Of a stretch of 64,000 nucleotides of DNA, positions 50,231-58,738 are shown in pieces; within the stretch, counting starts at the first letter, position 1; each line of letters opens with the position of its first letter. Position numbers and translations under genes: made by a program. Source of the DNA: Actinoplanes regularis (lineage in GTDB: Bacteria > Actinomycetota > Actinomycetes > Mycobacteriales > Micromonosporaceae). A model generated the notes under the pieces. That model ran no database searches, was not told the origin of the DNA, and saw nothing but the letters and a program-made list of their open reading frames with translations. The stretch spans positions 186,001 through 250,000 of the forward strand of contig NZ_FZNR01000011.1 of the NCBI RefSeq assembly GCF_900188005.1, in the 5' to 3' direction.

Positions 50231-51328
50231 GTGTTGAAGTCACGCCGCGGTCTGCTCGCCGCCGGCCTCACTGTTGCGGTGATCGGTGCGATCGGAGTCG
50301 CCTCCACCCTCGAGGCCGGGGCCGAGCAGATTCCGGACGCGCCCGTTCCGGCCACTGCCGCCACCGCCCCCCTCCTCAAGCCGCCGGCCACGCTTCCGTG
50401 GGGCGACAGACCCCAGCGGGTCAAGCGGGGCAGGGACGGCGCCGACAGCAAGTCGCTCAAGGCCGCCGGCCTCAGCGTCGCCGGGCCGGCGGAGGGCGAC
50501 GACGGCACGCCCGAGGAGGAGTACGCCCCCAAGGGCGACAGCAGCAAGTCCGGCCACCGGCGGCCGACGAGCGCCAACGCGGTGCCGCCGGACCCGTCGG
50601 CCGAGCCGTCCGCTTCGGCGAGCTCCGGCCCGAAGGCGAACTTCTTCTACAACACCGCCAGGCAGTACGCCGTCTCGGATGGCGCCTACGTCAACCTGAC
50701 GATCCACAAGCCGATCCTCGACAAGAGTGAGTTCCACACTCTTGCCGAGCTGGCCGTGCGGAGCGAGGACGGCGACCAGACCGTCGAGGTCGGGTGGAAC
50801 GTGGACCGGGTGGTGAACGGCGACGACGACCCGCACCTGTTCGTCTACCACTGGGTCAACGATCAGCCGACCTGTTACAACGGCTGCGGCTTCGTGCAGT
50901 ACAGCAAGACCGTCATCCCCGGATTCACGCTGGCGGTGGACCAGCAGAAGCGGTTCGGCATCCAGTTCACCAACAACGCCTGGTGGATCGCGTACGACAC
51001 CGAGTGGGTCGGCTACTACCCGGCCAGTCTCTGGACCAAGCCGACGTTCACCAAGTCCGGCCTGGTCCAGGTCTTCGGCGAGGTGGCCACCCCTCCCAGT
51101 ACCGTGCTGCCGTTGAGCCAGATGGGCAGCGGCAAGTGCGGGAGGCTGGAGAACACCGCCGCCGCCCGGCTCGGCAGCGTGGCCTACCTCAACGGTCCCA
51201 CCCCGGAGTTCTCCCTGGAGGGCGACAGCGTGGCCTACGGCATTTACGGGATGAGCTCGCGGACGTTCCGCTACGGCGGTCCCGGCAGTAATGGCCCGGA
51301 GAAATGCAAGGAGCAGCCGGACGCCTGA
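50231..51328 (+). CDS. Secreted neprosin-domain protein
   Basis: 365 residues. Tat-like signal (SRRGLLAAGLTVAVIGAIG), a disordered linker with charged and Pro-rich stretches (about residues 45-135), and a C-terminal neprosin (DUF239) domain of about 220 residues: AYVNLTIHKP, TVEVGWNVDRVVNGDDDPHLF, seen as VEVGWNVDRVVNGD, CYNGCGFVQ, and NAWWIAYDTEWVGYYPASLW. In plants neprosin is a glutamic prolyl endopeptidase; the glutamates flanking EVGW and TEWVGY could be catalytic here. GTG 50231 follows GAGGACGG; ATG 50213 is possible but lacks a site. Followed by a strong terminator. Confidence 0.82.
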   Translation: MLKSRRGLLAAGLTVAVIGAIGVASTLEAGAEQIPDAPVPATAATAPLLKPPATLPWGDRPQRVKRGRDGADSKSLKAAGLSVAGPAEGDDGTPEEEYAPKGDSSKSGHRRPTSANAVPPDPSAEPSASASSGPKANFFYNTARQYAVSDGAYVNLTIHKPILDKSEFHTLAELAVRSEDGDQTVEVGWNVDRVVNGDDDPHLFVYHWVNDQPTCYNGCGFVQYSKTVIPGFTLAVDQQKRFGIQFTNNAWWIAYDTEWVGYYPASLWTKPTFTKSGLVQVFGEVATPPSTVLPLSQMGSGKCGRLENTAAARLGSVAYLNGPTPEFSLEGDSVAYGIYGMSSRTFRYGGPGSNGPEKCKEQPDA

Positions 51329-51335
51329 TCGCGAT

Positions 51336-51377
51336 GCCGCTGCCCGGTCCCTCGAGGGGCCGGGCAGCGGCGTTTTT
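51336..51377 (+). terminator. Intrinsic terminator with T-tract after neprosin gene
   Basis: Seventeen-base arms (51336-51352 and 51355-51371) with one T-G wobble and a two-base gap, then G and five T (51373-51377). Strong. Confidence 0.92.
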
Positions 51378-51464
51378 CGGTTTTCTTGCCCCCACGGTGA
51401 ACCGGTTCCCGTGCCACGATGTACATCCGGGTGGCCGGGCGGAACCCGAGGGGAGCTGGCGCCG

Positions 51465-52001
51465 ATGAAGCGACGGGTGAGCCCCGACGAGCAACTGATG
51501 ACCGCGCTCTACACGGAGCACTACGCAGTTCTGATCAATTTCGTCTCGCGATACGTCTCCGATCGGCACAAAGCCGAGGACCTGGTCCAGGAGACGTTGT
51601 TACGCGCGTGGAAGCACATCGACCACCTCGACCCGGAACCCGGGCGGACCAGGTCGTACCTGCTCACCATCGCTCGTAACGTGGTGACCAACGCGTGGCG
51701 GGCGGAACAGCGCCGGCCGCGGCTGGTCTCCGACGAGGCAGCGGTCAACTCCGTGCCGTCGGCGGACAATGTGGATCAGATGGTGGAGGGCTGGCTGGTC
51801 GCGGAGGCGATGGAACGGCTCTCCCCGGAGCACCGGGCGGTGATACAGGCCATGTATTACGAGGGGCAGAGCGTGGCCGACGCGGCGCGACGGCTCGCGG
51901 TGCCGGAGGGCACGGTGAAGTCGCGCGCCTACTACGCGGTACGCGCACTCCGCGCCGTTTTTGAAGAGATGGGCATGCTGCGGAGCGGGGGTGTGGCATG
52001 A
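51465..52001 (+). CDS. ECF RNA polymerase sigma factor
   Basis: 178 residues. Region 2 contains YTEHYAVLINFVSRYVSDRHKAEDLVQETLLRAW, visible as VSDRHKAEDLVQETLLRAWK; region 4 is LSPEHRAVIQAMYYEGQSVADAARRL and VPEGTVKSRAYYAVRALR. The group resembles SigL/SigK-type factors controlled by zinc-motif anti-sigma proteins. ATG 51465 follows GAGGGGAGC. Its end overlaps the anti-sigma start by 4 bases (ATGA). Confidence 0.94.
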   Translation: MKRRVSPDEQLMTALYTEHYAVLINFVSRYVSDRHKAEDLVQETLLRAWKHIDHLDPEPGRTRSYLLTIARNVVTNAWRAEQRRPRLVSDEAAVNSVPSADNVDQMVEGWLVAEAMERLSPEHRAVIQAMYYEGQSVADAARRLAVPEGTVKSRAYYAVRALRAVFEEMGMLRSGGVA

Positions 52002-52717
52002 GTGATCTTGACGAGCACGGCAGCCTGCACCGTCTGCTCGGCGGTTACCTGCTCGGTGGCCTCGACGAGACCGACACCGACCGGCTCGACGCACACCTGC
52101 ACGACTGCGCCGACTGCCGGGCCGAGCTGGACCGGCTGGCGCCCGTGCCGGAAATGCTGCAACACCTGCCGGATGCCCGGCACCTGGGTGGTGATCTTCC
52201 GCCGCTCATGGTGGCACCGGCCGCGCGGCCGAGTCCGCAGAACATCGAGGGCCTGCTCGGCCGGATGCGGGCGGAGAAGACCCGGGAGACCCGGAATTCC
52301 CGGGTACGGTGGCTGGTCGCCGCCTCGGTGACGATGATCGCGGCCGCCGCGATCGGGTACGGCGTGGTCGTCAACACCGGCGGCGGGCCGTCGAAGCCGC
52401 CATCGAGCGTGGCGCAGACCGTCGTCGCGAACTTCCAGCCGGCCGCGGGGAGCGGCATGAGCGGCCAGGCGGTGCTCACCAAGAAGGCGTGGGGCGTCGC
52501 GGTCTCGCTGAACATGACCGGGATCCAGGGCAAGGCACCCTTCCTCTGCTGGGTCAAACGCGCTGACGGCAAGCAGGAGCAGGCGGCGGTCTGGGGCGAG
52601 ACGCCCGAGCACACCGCGAAGGTCGACGGCTCCAGTTCGTTCACGGTGACCGACGTACGGGACATCGTGATCACCGACAGCGCGGGAAAGGTGCTGGGCA
52701 GCGCGACCGTGACGTGA
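51998..52717 (+). CDS. Zinc-motif (ZAS) anti-sigma factor, RskA-like
   Basis: 239 residues. N-terminal ZAS motif HLHDCADCRAE (HxxxCxxC) that clamps the sigma factor, one membrane helix (VRWLVAASVTMIAAAAIGYG), and an outer RskA-type domain with GQAVLTKKAWGVAVSLNMTG and LCWVKRADGKQEQAAVWG. Release of the sigma factor would need cleavage or a redox signal at the cysteines. Cotranscribed with the sigma factor. Confidence 0.93.
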   Translation: MSDLDEHGSLHRLLGGYLLGGLDETDTDRLDAHLHDCADCRAELDRLAPVPEMLQHLPDARHLGGDLPPLMVAPAARPSPQNIEGLLGRMRAEKTRETRNSRVRWLVAASVTMIAAAAIGYGVVVNTGGGPSKPPSSVAQTVVANFQPAAGSGMSGQAVLTKKAWGVAVSLNMTGIQGKAPFLCWVKRADGKQEQAAVWGETPEHTAKVDGSSSFTVTDVRDIVITDSAGKVLGSATVT

Positions 52718-52723
52718 GCGGAT

Positions 52724-52755
52724 CGGGGGCGCCGATCGATCTTCGAGCGCCCCCG
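52724..52755 (+). terminator. Hairpin after anti-sigma gene
   Basis: CGGGGGCGC (52724-52732) pairs exactly with GCGCCCCCG (52747-52755), 7 bases after the stop codon; loop of 14 bases. Confidence 0.7.
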
Positions 52756-52808
52756 GACCGCCTTTTCGCCGGGCTCCGGGACCTGTGACGGGGTCGTAGG
52801 GTGATGGA

Positions 52809-53837
52809 ATGCGCGCTGCCGTCTTCTCCGAGCCCGGTCCCGCCTCCGAAGTCCTCCGGATCGTCGAGCGTGACCTGCCGCTGGCCGGCGCCGGCGAGGT
52901 GCGGGTGCGGATCGTGCTCTCGGCGGTGAACCCGACCGACACCGGCACCAGGGCCGGCCGCGGCGTGCCGGACGGGGTGGCTCCGCCGCGGGTGCCGAAC
53001 CAGGACGGCGCCGGCGTGGTCGACGCGCTCGGCGAGGGGGTCAGCGATCTCGAGCCGGGTGACCGGGTCTGGGTCTGGGACGCCGGTTACGGCCGGGAGA
53101 ACGGCACGGCCCAGGAGTTCGTGGTGCTGCCGCGCCGTCAGGTCGTCCGGATGAACGACGACATCCCGTTCGAGGTCGGGGCCGACCTGGGGATCCCGGC
53201 GCTGACCGCGCACCGCTGCCTCACCCTGGCCAGTGACGGCCCGGCCCGGTTGGAGCCGGGCGCGCTGGCGGGGCGGACGGTGCTGGTCGCGGGCGGGGCC
53301 GGCGCGGTCGGCAATGCCGCGATCCAGCTCGCCAAGTGGGCCGGGGCGACCGTGCTCACCACGGTGAGCGGCAAGGAGAAGGCCGAGCTGGCGACTGCGG
53401 CCGGCGCGGACGCGGTGATCAACTACCGGGATGAGGACGCGGCCGCCCGGGTCAAGGAGATCTGCCGGGGGCTGGGCGTGGCCGGCCCGCAGCTGATCGT
53501 CGAGGTGAGCACCGAGAACCTCGAGCTCGACCTGGACGTGATCGCCCCGGGCGGCAACATCGCGATCTATATGGGCGGGACGCTCGGTGTGCCGAGTTTC
53601 AAGGCGATGCTGAAGAACGTCAGCCTGGACTTCGTGCTGACCTACACGACCCTGCCCGCGGAGAAGGAGAACGCGGTGGCGGCGGTCGCCGAGGCGGCCA
53701 ACGCCGGCGCCTTCCGGGTCGGCGAGGAGCACGGTCTGCCGATCGTCCGGTTCCCGCTGGACGGGGTGGCGTCGGCCCACGAAGCGGTCGAGAATCACGC
53801 CGTGGGCAAGGTCGTGATCCAGGTGACCGCGCCCTGA
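52809..53837 (+). CDS. Zinc-independent quinone oxidoreductase (MDR family)
   Basis: 342 residues. GroES-like N-terminus (MRAAVFSEPGPASEVLRIVE) and Rossmann fold with VLVAGGAGAVGNAAIQLAKWAGA. The structural zinc cysteines are absent, so it belongs to the QOR/zeta-crystallin-like branch that reduces quinones or enones with NADPH. ATG 52809 is 6 bases after TAGGGT with no ribosome site; probably leaderless. Confidence 0.9.
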   Translation: MRAAVFSEPGPASEVLRIVERDLPLAGAGEVRVRIVLSAVNPTDTGTRAGRGVPDGVAPPRVPNQDGAGVVDALGEGVSDLEPGDRVWVWDAGYGRENGTAQEFVVLPRRQVVRMNDDIPFEVGADLGIPALTAHRCLTLASDGPARLEPGALAGRTVLVAGGAGAVGNAAIQLAKWAGATVLTTVSGKEKAELATAAGADAVINYRDEDAAARVKEICRGLGVAGPQLIVEVSTENLELDLDVIAPGGNIAIYMGGTLGVPSFKAMLKNVSLDFVLTYTTLPAEKENAVAAVAEAANAGAFRVGEEHGLPIVRFPLDGVASAHEAVENHAVGKVVIQVTAP

Positions 53838-53840
53838 CAG

Positions 53841-53854
53841 TGGGGTTAACCCTA
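53841..53854. promoter_or_regulatory. Response-regulator box upstream of the two-component operon
   Basis: TGGGGTTAACCCTA, a 14-base palindrome with one mismatch. The same element (TAGGGCTAGCCCTA) is ahead of the MMPL gene. In both, the element ends in CCCTAC and a GGATCG lies 19-20 bases further on. CAGGAT (53874-53879) may be the -10, which places the box at the -35 position. Confidence 0.65.
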
Positions 53855-53896
53855 CTGCGGGTCGGGCGGTCCGCAGGATCGGAAGGGAGGGTTCCG

Positions 53897-55219
53897 GTGC
53901 CTAGCGTGGAGAGCATGACAACCGCGTACGCCGGAGCTCCGGCCACCACCGCCCCGGCCCGGCGCTACCTGCGTCAGCTGGGGATCGACACGCAGTACGT
54001 GCTGCTCGGCTTCCCGCTCGGGTTGATCACCATCGTGCTCTGCCTGACCGGCTTCGCGGTCGGTCTCGGCACCGCGATCATCTGGATCGGCCTGCCGGTG
54101 CTGGCCGGCTCGCTCGCCATGTCCCGCGGCTTCGCCCACCTGGAGCGGCTGCGGATCGGCCCGGTGCTGCGCCGGCGGATCCCACATCCGCACTACCGCT
54201 CGGCAAAGGCCCGTAACTGGGTCGGCAAGATGTTCTCGCCGCTGGCCGACGGCCAGTCCTGGCTCGATCTGGTGCACGGCATCTTCCGTTTCATCCCGAG
54301 CACGCTCGCGTTCTGCTTCGTCTTCACCTGGTGGACCGGGGCCCTGAGCGGCATCACCTACCCGCTCTACGACTGGGCGCTCCCGCACACCGTGGACAAC
54401 GTCGAGCTGCCCGAGCTGCTCGGATTCGACGACAACGCCGTTACCCGGATCGTCTTCTACCTGGTCGTCGGCGCGTTCTTCACGCTCACGCTGTTCCCGG
54501 TGGTCCGCGGCGCCGCGCTGCTCGAGGCGCAGTTCGCCCGGGGCCTGCTCAGCGGTGTCGACGAGTTGCGCCGGCAGGTGGCCGAGGCGAACGCCGCCCG
54601 GGACACCGCACAGGAGCAGAAGGCGGCCGCCGTCTCGGCCGAGGCCACCGCGCTGCGCAGGCTGGAGCGGGACATCCATGACGGCCCGCAGCAGCGGCTG
54701 GTCCGCCTCGCGATGGACCTGGGCCGCGCCGAGCAGCAGTTCGCCACCGATCCGGAGGCGGCGCGGGCCACCGTCGCCGAGGCGCTCAGCCAGACCCGGG
54801 AGACCCTCGACGAGCTGCGTGCCCTCTCCCGGGGGATCGCCCCGCCGATCCTGGTGGACCGGGGCCTGCAGGCGGCACTGACCGCGCTGGCCGGTCGCTG
54901 CACCGTCCCGGTCGACCTGGACGCCCCGGTGTTCGAGCGGCTGGATCCGGGGGTCGAGTCGACGGCGTACTTCGTGGTCGCCGAGGCGCTGACCAACGTC
55001 GCCAAGCACAGCCACGCCACCGAGGTCCAGGTCAGCGTGCAGCGGGTCGCGACCGGCCTGCTGGTGACCGTCTCCGACGACGGGGTGGGCGGCGCCAGCC
55101 TGGCCAAGGGCCACGGGCTCGCCGGCTTGGACGACCGGGTCAAGGCGGCCGGTGGGGTGCTGGCCGTGGAGAGCGCCGAGGGTGCGGGAACCCGGCTGAC
55201 GGCGGCGCTGCCACTCTGA
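53897..55219 (+). CDS. Histidine kinase (NarL-system, HisKA_3)
   Basis: 440 residues. A membrane sensor domain with about four to five helices (DUF4153/Sensor-like, LITIVLCLTGFAVGLGTAII and FIPSTLAFCFVFTWWTG), a coiled coil (AEANAARDTAQEQKAAA), the dimerisation helix with phosphoacceptor RDIHDGPQQRLVRL, and a HATPase with VAEALTNVAKHSHA (N-box) and VSDDGVGG (G1). GTG 53897 has GGGAGG 6 bases upstream; ATG 53915 lacks proper spacing. Signal unknown. 12 bases separate it from the response regulator. Confidence 0.92.
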   Translation: MPSVESMTTAYAGAPATTAPARRYLRQLGIDTQYVLLGFPLGLITIVLCLTGFAVGLGTAIIWIGLPVLAGSLAMSRGFAHLERLRIGPVLRRRIPHPHYRSAKARNWVGKMFSPLADGQSWLDLVHGIFRFIPSTLAFCFVFTWWTGALSGITYPLYDWALPHTVDNVELPELLGFDDNAVTRIVFYLVVGAFFTLTLFPVVRGAALLEAQFARGLLSGVDELRRQVAEANAARDTAQEQKAAAVSAEATALRRLERDIHDGPQQRLVRLAMDLGRAEQQFATDPEAARATVAEALSQTRETLDELRALSRGIAPPILVDRGLQAALTALAGRCTVPVDLDAPVFERLDPGVESTAYFVVAEALTNVAKHSHATEVQVSVQRVATGLLVTVSDDGVGGASLAKGHGLAGLDDRVKAAGGVLAVESAEGAGTRLTAALPL

Positions 55220-55231
55220 CAGAGTGGCCGC

Positions 55232-55876
55232 ATGCGGGTGGTGATTGCTGACGACGCGGTACTGCTACGCGAGGGGCTGGTCCGGCTCATCGAGGAGAAC
55301 GGCCACACGGTGGTGGCGGCCGTCGGTGACGGGCCGTCCCTCGTCGAGGCGATCAAGGAGCACCGTCCGGACGTCTCGATCGTGGATGTCCGGATGCCGC
55401 CGTCGCACACCGACGAGGGGTTGCGGGCTTCCGTCGAGGCCCGCGCCGCCGTGCCGGGCACGCCGATCCTGGTGCTCTCCCAATACGTCGAGGTCTCGTA
55501 CGCCGACGATCTTCTGGCCGACCGCCGTGGGGCGGTCGGCTATCTGCTCAAGGACCGGGTGTCGCTGGTCGCCGACTTCCTGGACGGGCTGCGCCGGGTC
55601 GCCGAGGGCGGCACCGTGCTCGACCCGGAGGTGGTCGGCCAGTTGCTGGTCCGGCGCCGGCGTGACGACCCGCTGCGCAGCCTGACGCCGCGCGAGCGGG
55701 AGGTGCTGGGCCTGATGGCCGAGGGCATGTCGAACACCGCGATCGCCCGCAAGATGGTGGTCACCGAGGGCGCGGTGGAGAAGCACGTCCGGAACATCTT
55801 CACCAAGCTCAACCTGCACCAGGACGAGGAGCAGCACCGGCGGGTCCTGGCGGTGCTGGCCTACCTTCAGACGTAG
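55232..55876 (+). CDS. NarL/LuxR-type response regulator
   Basis: 214 residues. Receiver: VVIADDAVLLREGLVRLI with the acidic pair and phosphoaspartate in SIVDVRMPP, and the Lys in YLLKDRV. LuxR HTH: LTPREREVLGLMAEGMSNTAIA and VEKHVRNIFTKLNL. It partners the adjacent kinase. The palindromes ahead of the kinase gene and of the MMPL gene are its likely targets. Confidence 0.95.
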   Translation: MRVVIADDAVLLREGLVRLIEENGHTVVAAVGDGPSLVEAIKEHRPDVSIVDVRMPPSHTDEGLRASVEARAAVPGTPILVLSQYVEVSYADDLLADRRGAVGYLLKDRVSLVADFLDGLRRVAEGGTVLDPEVVGQLLVRRRRDDPLRSLTPREREVLGLMAEGMSNTAIARKMVVTEGAVEKHVRNIFTKLNLHQDEEQHRRVLAVLAYLQT

Positions 55877-55887
55877 GGCTAGCCCTA
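55874..55887. promoter_or_regulatory. Response-regulator box upstream of MMPL gene
   Basis: TAGGGCTAGCCCTA, a perfect 14-base palindrome that begins at the response-regulator stop codon. A CCGGAT (55906-55911) possible -10 lies at the same distance as in the first box. The 60-base gap to the MMPL start then holds a short leader. Confidence 0.7.
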
Positions 55888-55946
55888 CCCCGATCCGGGG
55901 GCTCGCCGGATCGATGCGGATCTCCCTGATCCATAGCGTTTCCACC

Positions 55947-58142
55947 ATGGAGAACAGGGAGAACGTACGAGGTATCGCGGCCCGGGTCGCGGTCTGGAGC
56001 GCCCGCCACCGGGCGCTCGCCATCCTCGGCTGGATAGCGTTCGTGGCCGCCGCCACCGTCCTCAGCGGAGTGCTGGGCTCCCGCGCGGCGACGGATTCCG
56101 AGCAGGGCCACGGGGATTCCGGCCGGGCCCAGAGGATCGTCGAGGAGGCGGGCTTCCCGGAGCGTCCGGCCGGCGAGATGGTGCTGATCCAGAACCGGGC
56201 GGGCACCGACCGGGCGGCCGCGACGGCCGAGGTCACCCGGACGCTGAAGACGCTGAGCGACGTCACCGACGTGCAGCCGGCCATCCAGTCGCCGGACGGC
56301 CGGTCGTCGCTGATCGCCTTCAGCATCACGGGCGACCCGGAGACCGCGAAGGACCGGGTCGGACCGGCCCTGGACGCGGTGGCGAAGGTGCAGGCCGGGC
56401 ATCCGGACCTGTTCGTCGCCGAGGCCGGCGACGCCAGCGGCGACAAGCTGATCGGTGACGAGTTGGACGCCGGACTGGCCCGGCTCTCGATGCTGTCCAT
56501 CCCGGTCACGCTGGGCATCCTGCTGGTGGCGTTCGGTGCGGCGGTGGCCGCGCTGCTGCCGGTGGGTCTGGCGGTGACCGCGGTGATCGCGGCGATCGGC
56601 CTGATGGCCGGGTTCAGCCGGCTGGCTCCGACGGTCGACGCCACCTCGCACGTGATGCTGCTGGTCGGGCTCGCGGTCGGGGTCGACTACTGCCTGTTCT
56701 ACATCCGCCGGGAGCGTGACGAGCGCCGTGCGGGGGCCGATCCGCACCGGGCGCTGGTGATCGCCGCGCAGACCTCCGGCCGGTCGATCTGGGTCTCCGG
56801 GCTCACCGTGATCGTGGCGATGGCCGGCATGTTCCTCACCCGGGACACCACGTTCGTCAGCTTCGGCCTGGGCACCATCCTGGTGGTCACCACCGCCGTG
56901 CTGGGCTCGCTGACCGTGCTGCCGGCGCTGCTCTCGCTCCTCGGTGACCGGGTCGACGCCGTGAAGATCCCCGGGCTGTACCGGCGGCGCGGCGACGGCC
57001 GGTTCTGGAACGGCCTGCTCAAGGTGGTGCTGGCGAAGCCGCTGATCTCGGCGGTGGTCGCGGTGGCGGCGCTGGGCGCGCTGGCCGCGCCGGCTCTGGA
57101 CCTGAAGACCAAGGGGGAGAGCATCGACGATGTGGCGCCTTCGGCGCCGATCGTGCAGGCCTACAAGGCGGTGGGCGAGGCTTTCCCGAGCAAGACGACG
57201 CCGGCCCTGGTCGTCGTGCAAGCCTCTTCGGTACGCGATGAGCGGTTCCAGCAGGCGCTCACGAGCTTCCGCGACACGGCCAAGGCGAGCGGCAAGCTGG
57301 TCGAGCCCATCGACGTCGAGATCAACCCGGCCGGCACGGTCGCGATCGTCTCGGTCGGGCTGGTCGGCAAGGGTGCCGACAGTGCGACCCTGGACGCCCT
57401 GGACACCCTGCGCGGCCGGATCGTCCCGGACACCTTCGGCCGGCTGCCCGGAGCGACCGCCCTGGTCTCCGGGGAGACCGCGTCGAACGTCGACTTCAAC
57501 AAGCGGCTCGACGACAGCCTGCCCTGGGTCTTCGCCTTCGTGCTCGGGCTGGCCTTCGTGCTCCTGCTGGTGTCGTTCCGGTCGGTGGTGGTCGCGATCA
57601 CCGGGGTGGTGCTCAACCTGCTCTCCGTCGCCGCGGCGTACGGCATGCTGGTCTATGTCTTCCAGTACGGTCATTTCGAGAAGCAGCTCGACTTCGTCTC
57701 GAGCCACGGCATCACCAACTGGATGCCGCTGTTCCTCTTCGTGATCCTGTTCGGTCTGTCGATGGACTACCACGTCTTCGTGCTCAGCCGGATCCGTGAG
57801 GGACACGACCGGGGTCTGCCCACCCGGGACGCGGTCCGCGAAGGTGTCAGCCGGACCGCCGGGGTGATCACCAGCGCGGCCGTGGTGATGGTGGCGGTGT
57901 TCGCGCTCTTCGCGACGCTCCCGCTGAATTCGACGAAGGAGCTGGGCGTGGGGCTGGCGGCCGCGGTGCTGCTGGACGCCACGATCGTCCGGGCGGTGCT
58001 GCTGCCGGCGGTGATGGCGCTGCTGGGCAACGCGAACTGGTGGCTGCCGAGCTGGCTGCGCTGGTTGCCGGAGATCGCACACGACGTGCCGCCGGCGGTC
58101 GAGCCGGTGGCGGCCCCGCGCCCGCTCACCCCGATCGGCTGA
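55947..58142 (+). CDS. MMPL-family membrane transporter
   Basis: 731 residues with 12 predicted helices in two halves, each with a large outer domain; GLAVGVDYCLFYIRRERDE and LFGLSMDYHVFVLSRIREGHD hold the Asp/Tyr proton-relay pairs (GVDYC, SMDYH). RND-type exporter of lipids or hydrophobic compounds, as in mycobacteria and streptomycetes. ATG 55947 is preferred. It shares a promoter box with the upstream two-component operon. Confidence 0.92.
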   Translation: MENRENVRGIAARVAVWSARHRALAILGWIAFVAAATVLSGVLGSRAATDSEQGHGDSGRAQRIVEEAGFPERPAGEMVLIQNRAGTDRAAATAEVTRTLKTLSDVTDVQPAIQSPDGRSSLIAFSITGDPETAKDRVGPALDAVAKVQAGHPDLFVAEAGDASGDKLIGDELDAGLARLSMLSIPVTLGILLVAFGAAVAALLPVGLAVTAVIAAIGLMAGFSRLAPTVDATSHVMLLVGLAVGVDYCLFYIRRERDERRAGADPHRALVIAAQTSGRSIWVSGLTVIVAMAGMFLTRDTTFVSFGLGTILVVTTAVLGSLTVLPALLSLLGDRVDAVKIPGLYRRRGDGRFWNGLLKVVLAKPLISAVVAVAALGALAAPALDLKTKGESIDDVAPSAPIVQAYKAVGEAFPSKTTPALVVVQASSVRDERFQQALTSFRDTAKASGKLVEPIDVEINPAGTVAIVSVGLVGKGADSATLDALDTLRGRIVPDTFGRLPGATALVSGETASNVDFNKRLDDSLPWVFAFVLGLAFVLLLVSFRSVVVAITGVVLNLLSVAAAYGMLVYVFQYGHFEKQLDFVSSHGITNWMPLFLFVILFGLSMDYHVFVLSRIREGHDRGLPTRDAVREGVSRTAGVITSAAVVMVAVFALFATLPLNSTKELGVGLAAAVLLDATIVRAVLLPAVMALLGNANWWLPSWLRWLPEIAHDVPPAVEPVAAPRPLTPIG

Positions 58143-58290
58143 GGTCGCTCACCGGGGCCGGATTTCCACCGCGCAAGATCGTCGCCTACAGTGGACGCTG
58201 AAAACGCTGAGGCACAGGTCAACGGGTATTTACATCGCCTGTTTCAGGTCGTTTCATGCGATGAGTGGATCTGTCCCAAGCGCCCGGAAC

Positions 58291-58325
58291 CGGCCGGGGA
58301 GGACGCCGCCACGTCCCCCCGGCCG
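58291..58325 (+). terminator. Hairpin before crcB genes
   Basis: Arms 58291-58305 and 58312-58325 pair as 9 bp, a bulged A and 5 bp. It sits 24 bases before the first crcB start and could terminate readthrough from MMPL or act as an attenuator. It does not match the fluoride riboswitch consensus. Confidence 0.5.
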
Positions 58326-58348
58326 CCCGCGCGATAACGTTCGGGCAA

Positions 58349-58738
58349 ATGGATCTCGACGTGGACCGCCCGGGCGTGGCCGCCGTCGCGGCGGGCGGTG
58401 CGCTCGGCGCGCTCGCCCGCTATGCCATCGGCACCACCTGGCCGCACACCCCGGCCGACTTCCCCTGGGCCACCTGGTCGATCAATGTCTCCGGGTGTTT
58501 CCTGATCGGCGTGCTCTACACGCTGCTCGCCCGGTTCCGTCCGGGGCACCGCCTGACCCGGCTCTTCCTCGGCACGGGAGTGCTCGGCGGTTACACCACG
58601 TTCTCCACCGCCGAGGTCGAGGTGCAGCGCGCGGTGCCCGCCGTCGCGGTGATCTACCTGGCCGCGACCATCGTCGGAGCCCTGCTCGCGGTCTGGGCCG
58701 GCAGCTCACTGGCGTCGATCGGGGAGCGGCGGAAATGA
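58349..58738 (+). CDS. crcB: CrcB/Fluc fluoride channel subunit 1
   Basis: 129 residues, four membrane helices. AAGGALGALARYAIG (N-terminal Gly-rich helix), WATWSINVSGCFLIG (Asn-bearing pore helix) and GVLGGYTTFSTAEVE (the TTFST sodium/fluoride site) are all present. The heterodimeric form needs a partner, which follows immediately. ATG 58349 lies 8 bases after TAACGT and may be leaderless. Confidence 0.93.
   Translation: MDLDVDRPGVAAVAAGGALGALARYAIGTTWPHTPADFPWATWSINVSGCFLIGVLYTLLARFRPGHRLTRLFLGTGVLGGYTTFSTAEVEVQRAVPAVAVIYLAATIVGALLAVWAGSSLASIGERRK

Noticed and set aside
55809..58082. 757-residue minus-strand open frame
   Set aside because: Antisense shadow of the MMPL gene; highly charged, no recognisable fold.
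58142..58348. Fluoride riboswitch before crcB
   Set aside because: The conserved core of the crcB RNA motif was not found; only a generic hairpin is present.
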